Source: Arabidopsis thaliana
Lineage: Eukaryota; Streptophyta; Magnoliopsida; Brassicales; Brassicaceae
Assembly: GCF_000001735.4 (NCBI RefSeq)
Contig: NC_003070.9
Location: forward strand, 22,181,971 to 22,245,970
Length of the DNA stretch: 64,000 bases
Reading direction: 5' to 3'
The translations under genes were made by a program, and so were the position numbers. This document shows, piece by piece, positions 58,430 to 64,000 of this stretch. Below the pieces are notes generated by a model that was not told the DNA's origin, searched no databases, and saw only the letters and a list, made by a program, of their open reading frames with translations. Numbering within the stretch: position 1 is the first letter of the stretch; each line of letters begins with the position of its first letter.

Positions 58430-58719
58430 AATGAGATAAAATCGATCAAGAAAAAGATCTATAGAGAGAGAAAGATCAAACGCAAGATCGAGTGTTTTGT
58501 TTCTTGGAGAGCGAAGAAGAAGTGAGACTCATGTTGAAACTTTAGTGGGGACCATTATATCTTTACGTAGTGACCAATTTACCCTTGATGATGTCTCTTT
58601 ATTTCGCTACCACCCTTCGTCCACGGATATTTTGACTTTGCTATAATGGATAAAAAATTTATAAACTTTTTTTTTTGTTTTTCCTGGTCTGCTTAAATTA
58701 GTATCAGCTTAAAATATAT

Positions 58720-60480
58720 GATAGTTGTTTCGTTGACATATGTATAAATATAATGTTAAAACGGATCATATTAGACCATGGCATTTTATATCCTAGTCCA
58801 TGGCATTCTTTGAATATTTCTTAAAACAGAGGAAAATATTCTTTCTCTCTTAAGTCTCTGGCAACCAAAAAGGCTACATGTGCATATACACGAGAAATCA
58901 ACACAACAACAATCTCTGCTTAGCAGATAAAAAAACATGTCAATTTAATTGATCTTCATTTAATTTATAGATTGTTCGGGTTGCTGATTCAGAAACATGT
59001 AGGTTGTTGTCGAATCATATGTACATGTTTGGTTACATAAGGCTCAATTTGTCTCTGATGTTTGTGATTGCTGCTAATATCGATTGTTTACATGCGATTA
59101 GTGTTATTTTGGGTTTAAAATATTGCAGCGACAAAAAAGCCTCTCCTCTCACAATCACAAACCACATGAAAGAGAGAAAAAAGCACACTAGTCTCTAAAT
59201 CATATTGAACAGAGAAATATAAACACAAAGACTATCGATATATGTTTTAAAGAGAATGTCCTCAAGATACTAAGATGATCATAAAATCCAAAGAAAAGAT
59301 TCTTAGTTATCATAAGTAAACTTGATAACGCACAAGAATTTATTCTGCTTCACGCTAAGCCTATACTCTTCTAGAGTCCAAGTTACCTTCACATCTTCTC
59401 CACCACAGAAGTATCTTTCTTTCTCCGTTTCATGAAACTTAAACACCTTCTTGAAACCAATAACTATCCCGGACTTTGACTTGATCAGCCTATCACGGTG
59501 CAAAATTTTCCAGTAACCACCATTAATGCATCTATCGGTTTTACCACAAGTCTTGTTAGCGAAGATGCAGGTTCCGTAATCATTAAACATCCGATCTTGA
59601 AGATCAACGAGCTCCAATGGATGCAGACAATACACATTGTTGGTAACGTAGCTAGGCCAATCGTTTCCTTCAGAAGTCATTATCGTCACCGGATAAGATA
59701 CATCCTCCAATTGCTTATCTGATGAAAGGAATCCGTAAGCTGGCAACAGCTCATTTCGAGGAAGTGATTCTGATGTAGTGTAGAAATGCTTGGCTAGCAA
59801 GAAACTGATTTCAGCTTCAAACATAAACCGAATCTTGCAAATCACATGATCTTGCTTCCAGTTCAAGTTATTGGTAAGCCTATACTCTTCCATTACCCAA
59901 CTTCTCTTGTATCCTCTAGGTTTCCTCTTTAGGCAGAACTTGAGAATCTTCTTGAACCCTTGAATCTTCACAGTCTCCGTCGATTTTATCGGTTTATCAC
60001 GACCCATGATCCTCCAGCAACCAGTTTCACATCCATCGGTTTTACCACAAGCCTCTGTTCGAGGTTTAACTATCACGAAGCTAGGGCTCTCAGCATCGAA
60101 CTCCACATTTGGATTCTTGTTGAACACGTCTGCGTCTTCGATGAAGTGATCAGGCCATGAGTCTCCGTTGACGACCATACGCTTCAGATAACGTGAGATT
60201 ATTGCATCGTCTTCTGCGTTTAAGAGTTCGGCTTTGAGTAGATCAAAAGCTGCATCTTCCTCCATAATGAAACTAAATTGATCAAGAAAAATATGGGATC
60301 TAGAGAAAGAAAGATCAAACGCAAGAATGAGTGTTTGTTTCTTGGAGACGAAGCGAATAGGAAGAGAGTAGAGAATAAATGTGCTTTTAAGTTAGTAGCG
60401 ACCGTTATTTATAATTTTCGTGGTGACCAATTGACTCTTGATGATCTCTCTTTATTTCGCAACTTTATTTCCCTCTTTAA
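58720..60480 (-). repeat. segmental duplication copy C (shorter unit)
   Basis: Repeats the GTTTCGTTGACATATGTATAA phrase of 49067-49087 (58730-58750), then the GTTGCTGATTCAGAAACATGTAG flank, the NAC-like gene and its promoter. It lacks the captured exon fragment, so it is a shorter or older unit than A and B. Confidence 0.75.
59303..60265 (-). CDS. NAC024: double NAC-like domain protein (copy C, probably ANAC024)
   Basis: 320 aa, single exon, MEEDAAFDLLKAELLN. Two degenerate NAC-like folds: fold 1 with AIISRYLKRMVV, WPDHFIEDADVF, GCWRIMGRDKPIKS, GFKKILKF and WVMEEYRL; fold 2 with WPSYVTNNVYCLHPLELV, GTCIFANKTCGKTDRC, GYWKILHRDRLIKS, GFKKVFKF and WTLEEYRL. It differs most from its neighbours in the linker (SSDKQLEDVSYPVT). 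The symbol is from memory of At1g60350. From general knowledge, ANAC024 is listed in the NAC superfamily, but its activity is unknown to me. The frame is intact. Confidence 0.82.
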   Translation of the reverse strand: MEEDAAFDLLKAELLNAEDDAIISRYLKRMVVNGDSWPDHFIEDADVFNKNPNVEFDAESPSFVIVKPRTEACGKTDGCETGCWRIMGRDKPIKSTETVKIQGFKKILKFCLKRKPRGYKRSWVMEEYRLTNNLNWKQDHVICKIRFMFEAEISFLLAKHFYTTSESLPRNELLPAYGFLSSDKQLEDVSYPVTIMTSEGNDWPSYVTNNVYCLHPLELVDLQDRMFNDYGTCIFANKTCGKTDRCINGGYWKILHRDRLIKSKSGIVIGFKKVFKFHETEKERYFCGGEDVKVTWTLEEYRLSVKQNKFLCVIKFTYDN

Positions 60481-60777
60481 TGGATGGGTTCAAGAAACTA
60501 AAGGATGTTACAGTAAGACCACTAAGACAGAACTGCAGTAAGATTTGAGAGAGAAGTTTAGTTTACTCAAGGTTACAGTCTTTTTCCACTAATTATTTTT
60601 GTTATAGCATGCAAGTCCTTCTTATCGCTATGGGCTTGGTAGGGCTTTCTCTAGTCGTTAAATATGTTTCGCTTGAGTTTATTTCTGAGATATACATGCA
60701 CATTCAAATAGACAATGTCTCATAGAGTCTATACATATAGATAGTCACGATTTTTATTTCCCATGGAATATTCAGAG
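60266..60777. other. NAC promoter and RING gene 3' flank
   Basis: Contains the conserved promoter phrase GTGACCAATTGACTCTTGATGATCTC (about 60421) and the 3' end of the RING gene. No other gene. Confidence 0.5.
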
Positions 60778-61761
60778 TTAGCTCCTGTTATCTCGAGGAT
60801 TCTGGTTTGCTGTTTCTTCTGGACTAACCCTTTGGTATCTTGCTCTAAATGGCCAAATGTTACCGAGTTGCATCCACCTTGGACGCCTTCTTTCAGGCAT
60901 GTCTTGTCTAATAGGATTGCTCCTTTCTCGAGATTCAGCAACGGTGTTGACAAGTGGCAGGTCACGGCGGCAGATAGGGCAAGAATTGTTAAGCCTAAGC
61001 CACGGGACTATACAATCTTTATGGTAAATATGTTTACATGGTAATTCCGTTGCGTCCCCACCAACAATGAATTCTTCCATGCACACTGTGCATTGGGACA
61101 TGTCGTTAGTTAGATGTTGTGGTGTTATTTTCACAGATGGTAGGGAATTAATGGTGGGTTCTGACGCAGGTGGTGGTCCAGGCCTATCGTCTTGTGTTAG
61201 TTGTTCAATCAGCTGCTCTAAGCTTGATGCTCCAGTAAAGTAATCATGTGAGTTCACATGCCGTGGTGGTGCTTGATTTGGTGGCGCAATTATGTTTCCG
61301 AGTGGACTAGTCGGATTATTGGGCCGGAGAATAACATATGTTCTTCTTGGTAGAGGTAAACCACCATTGTTAACATTGTCAAGGCTGTGTCGTCTTCGAT
61401 GTTGCGGTCGGGGTCTTGATTCAGGTTCCAAGATGTTTCTGGATCTTGCCCTAAGAAATGGGTCTGCACCAAACCTACCTATGGTTGCAGGCTCAAACAT
61501 GAGCGAGAGAGCTTCGAGAAGACGAGCCTCAGGAGAAGCATCAAAAGGCGGAGTAGCATGGTTGAAAGTAAACCGAGGCCGTTGTCTCGTTTCAATCTCA
61601 ACGACAAATTGCCTCAAACATCGAGGACAGGCGATCTCTGATGGGTTAGAGGATGCAATTCTGACCATACGATCACAATGGTAGCACCAGTAGAGACCAA
61701 AAGTCCTAAATGCTCCATTGGGTGCACTATCGGTCCGTGTTATTGGCTGACTCAATGACAT
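60778..61761 (-). CDS. zinc-ribbon/RING-H2 E3 ubiquitin ligase
   Basis: 327 aa in one exon. An N-terminal zinc ribbon (C26, C29, C45, C48; WCYHC..CPRC) is followed by a Pro/Arg-rich linker and a RING-H2 finger with a full ligand set: C224, C227, C242, H244, H247, C250, C261 and C264 (CTVCMEEF, LPCKHIYHKDC, PWL, SCPICR). The layout matches the RDUF/CIP8-type cytosolic or nuclear RING ligases, which pass ubiquitin from an E2 directly to substrate. The C-terminus is Arg/Pro-rich. Start is the first ATG. Probably At1g60360. The gene is single-copy in this window and sits beside the duplicated block without being part of it. Confidence 0.92.
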   Translation of the reverse strand: MSLSQPITRTDSAPNGAFRTFGLYWCYHCDRMVRIASSNPSEIACPRCLRQFVVEIETRQRPRFTFNHATPPFDASPEARLLEALSLMFEPATIGRFGADPFLRARSRNILEPESRPRPQHRRRHSLDNVNNGGLPLPRRTYVILRPNNPTSPLGNIIAPPNQAPPRHVNSHDYFTGASSLEQLIEQLTQDDRPGPPPASEPTINSLPSVKITPQHLTNDMSQCTVCMEEFIVGGDATELPCKHIYHKDCIVPWLRLNNSCPICRRDLPLVNTVAESRERSNPIRQDMPERRRPRWMQLGNIWPFRARYQRVSPEETANQNPRDNRS

Positions 61762-62992
61762 TGTTGGAAGGAATTGTTATACACAAGACATATAAACATT
61801 TACAACATTTATAGATAACGTTGAGGGTTGCATGAGGCAATTGAAAAGGGCAGATTCTTTTCAAATATAGGTCTTGGTTTCTTTGAGGCAAAGCTTGAGA
61901 TGGATGAAGAAGCAATGCTCATTTTTTCTAGTTTTCTATGCTTTTAAGATTACCTCTAGCTAAAGGCTAGAATCATTTCTCGAATCCATTTATTTTTCTA
62001 AGGCCTGGACCGTTAACGAATATTGGGCATACTGAATTATTATGGTGGTTATGAAGGATCATTTTCAGTTTTAGAATTAACATAAATAGTTTTCTTTTAG
62101 AATTAGTAGTTTCAAATTAGAAGAATTAGTAATTGATTTTTAATTCCATCTTTATGCACTCAATTGAGCATTTAGAAATTGGAAAACGTGTTGATATGAA
62201 GACCCTATATTTTACTGCCATAGTCTCCATTGATTAATACATACATAGTTGGGAGACTAATGAGAGAAAATATTGTCCAAGAGCAAAGGCATATCAATAT
62301 CACAAAGCATAGATAAAAATTGGAACACGAGTTGAAATGAAGACCATATCTCTCTGCCTTTTGCTTTTTTAGTCCAAGAATAATTTTTTTATCATAGCAC
62401 ATTCATCATCACATGCCGTGTCTTTGTTGCGCTTAACCTTTTGGTTTTCTTGAACATCATCTAATTCTATTTAGTTTTATCTGAATTTGTTTTTCTTGGT
62501 AACTTTTTACTTGCCTTGCTTGATATAAATAGCTTGGTCTTAAAGAAGAGAATATAGCGAGCGGCTTACGAACTAGAAAATTTGATCTAGGGTTTTATTA
62601 GGTCAAACCGATCGGTTTCACTTATATGTTGGTGTGTTCCTGATCGAACCGTTCAATATAACAAAGGCTTGAAAGATAATGAAAGTCTCCGATCAGGAGA
62701 GCTCTCTGTATTGCATTCAATATATAGCCAAAGTTGTTACAATATGTTCAGGGATTTCCCTAGATTCACGGAGAATATCCACAGTATTTCCAACTAATAT
62801 TTGAGAATATTCTATCTGTTAATAAGGCTACTGATTGGTTAATGCCTTTAAAGCCAAATCAAACAGAATTACACAAACCTCGGCAATTAGGGTTCGGTTC
62901 GATCAGTACTGAATAAATGCCCTAGGCTTCAAACCTTAGATATATAGTCGTCTATCTTTCTCCTTGTTATAAGCAAAATACCAGGAGACATC
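61762..62992. other. divergent spacer between the RING and F-box genes
   Basis: AT-rich DNA, with a moderately complex stretch at 62640-62930 that looks repeat-like but could not be assigned. No ORF is supported. Confidence 0.45.
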
Positions 62993-63844
62993 ATGAACGG
63001 AGGAGAAAAGTTAGAATCTATCCCGATTGATCTCATTATTGAGATACATTCAAGATTACCAGCGGAGTCAGTCGCAAGGTTTCGCTGCGTGTCGAAGCTA
63101 TGGGGGTCTATGTTTCGCCGTCCATATTTCACCGAGCTGTTCTTGACCAGGTCGCGTGCTCGTCCACGTCTCTTATTCGTCCTCCAACACAACCGTAAAT
63201 GGAGCTTCAGCGTCTTCTCTTCGCCTCAAAATCAGAATATATATGAGAAGCCGTCTTTTGTAGTAGCTGATTTCCACATGAAGTTCTCTGTAAGCACGTT
63301 CCCAGATTTTCATAGTTGCTCTGGTTTGATCCATTTCTCTATGATGAAAGGCGCATATACAGTGCCGGTGGTATGTAACCCTCGCACGGGACAATATGCG
63401 GTCCTACCTAAACTGACAAGGACAAGGTACGAAAATTCGTATAGCTTTGTAGGGTATGATCCGATTGAGAAGCAAATCAAGGTACTGTTCATGTCTGATC
63501 CAGATAGTGGTGATGACCATAGAATTCTGACGTTAGGAACAACTGAAAAAATGTTGGGGAGGAAGATCGAATGTAGCTTAACCCATAATATATTGTCTAA
63601 TGAAGGGGTATGCATCAATGGAGTTTTGTATTACAAAGCTTCCCGAATTGTTGAATCGTCATCTGACGATGACACGTCTGATGATGATGATGATGATCAT
63701 GAACGGTCTGATGTGATTGTTTGCTTTGATTTTAGGTGTGAGAAATTCGAGTTTATTGTCATATGCTTTTATGGCCAGTTGATAAATTCCGTCCAGTTAT
63801 CACTAAAACAAAAATCTCACCAGAAACTTGACTTAATCATATAG
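62993..63844 (+). pseudogene. 3'-truncated F-box (FBA-type) gene
   Basis: The open frame (283 aa) begins with a good F-box: LESIPIDLIIEIHSRLPAES, VARFRCVSKLWGSMFRRPYF. An F-box-associated region follows (SCSGLIHFSMM, VCNPRTGQYAVLPKL, YSFVGYDPIEKQIKVLFMS, EGVCINGVLYYKA) and a poly-Asp insertion (TSDDDDDDHE). The family normally continues about 100 aa after the CFDFRCEKFEFI motif. Here homology stops at about 63785 (YGQLINS) and a short unrelated tail (VQLSLKQKSHQKLDLII) runs into an inverted copy of the NAC-cluster flank. The F-box itself is intact, so a short protein could be made. Probably At1g60370. Confidence 0.65.
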
Positions 63845-63869
63845 CAAACTCAAACAAGTTTCGGTTAGA

Positions 63870-64000
63870 TAAATCTTCTCCAATAGCAAAAATGCTTGAC
63901 TTAAGACAACTATATGATCTAATAACTTGGAAACAGAAATTAAATTTAACCGGATAATCTGTGGCTTTGTGTGTTGCGTTTTTCATTGGTTTTGGACTTT
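63870..64000 (-). repeat. inverted copy of the NAC-cluster flank
   Basis: The reverse complement reads AAAGTCCAAAACCAAT, AACGCAACA, CACAGATT-TCCG, TTTAATTTCTGT, TTCCAAGTTATTAGA and GTTGTCTTAAGTCAAGCA, in the same order as 51350-51470. The repeat continues past the window edge. Confidence 0.75.

Larger units (their letters stand above)
55862..58640 (-). repeat. segmental duplication copy B
   Basis: Counterpart of 46546-48990. The same order is kept: TTTGACCAATAGTTCC start, captured exon fragment, GGGTTGCTGATTCAG flank, NAC-like gene, promoter. It carries about 350 bp (56450-56820) that copy A lacks. Copy B is also followed by copy C, so the present order is A - LINE/TIR - B - C. Confidence 0.8.

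Noticed and set aside
62640-62930. Possible old LTR-like or other repeat fragment
   Set aside because: Sequence complexity is higher than the surroundings, but no terminal motif, primer site or target duplication supports an element call.

Overview
The window reads as nuclear DNA of Arabidopsis thaliana or a very close relative: AT-rich spacers, short GT..AG introns, and a gene order I recognise from memory as the At1g60160-At1g60370 block of chromosome 1. AGI numbers and symbols are from memory. Exon borders were read by hand from GT/AG sites and frame continuity. For several genes the spliced length came out as expected: 827 aa for KUP12, 485 for the PRP31 homologue, 899 for RBM25, 584 for OTS1 and 458 for the RlmN-like enzyme.

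Layout. 1-6.3 kb is gene-poor spacer with a truncated LINE bounded by a target-site duplication. 6.4-9.4 kb (-) is the KUP12 potassium transporter. 10.0-10.6 kb is a small Helitron in the divergent intergenic region. 11.0-13.2 kb (+) is the PRP31-type splicing factor EMB1220. 13.6-15.2 kb (-) is a broken F-box/LRR gene. 16.4-18.5 kb (+) is intronless PUB19 with G-boxes upstream. 18.9-23.3 kb (-) is splicing factor RBM25. 23.8-24.6 kb is a probable LINE 3' end, and 25.3-26.2 kb holds degenerate tandem repeats. 26.4-29.9 kb (+) is the SUMO protease OTS1/ULP1D. 30.3-32.4 kb (-) is an RlmN-like radical SAM enzyme. 33.4-34.0 kb (-) is a single-domain NAC-like gene. 35.1-35.9 kb (-) is BBX26. 36.9-42.3 kb (-) holds tandem BGLU5 and BGLU6, each with a different nonsense codon ahead of the catalytic nucleophile.

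The right third (44.6-60.5 kb) is a plastic, repeat-driven region. Four minus-strand genes each encode two degenerate NAC-like folds in tandem. Three of them sit in near-identical duplicated segments, two of which also carry a captured non-NAC exon fragment. Between the copies lie a 1.6-kb LINE remnant and a two-exon TIR-only gene. 60.8-61.8 kb (-) is a zinc-ribbon/RING-H2 E3 ligase. The right edge holds a truncated F-box gene that runs into an inverted copy of the NAC-cluster flank.

The left two thirds are conserved housekeeping and stress genes: K+ transport, two splicing factors, SUMO and ubiquitin enzymes, and an rRNA/tRNA methylase homologue. The right third is a fast-evolving cluster. 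The best candidate for something under-described is the double-NAC-like gene family with its smaller single-domain relative 11 kb away. I see no CRISPR array, rRNA or convincing tRNA gene.
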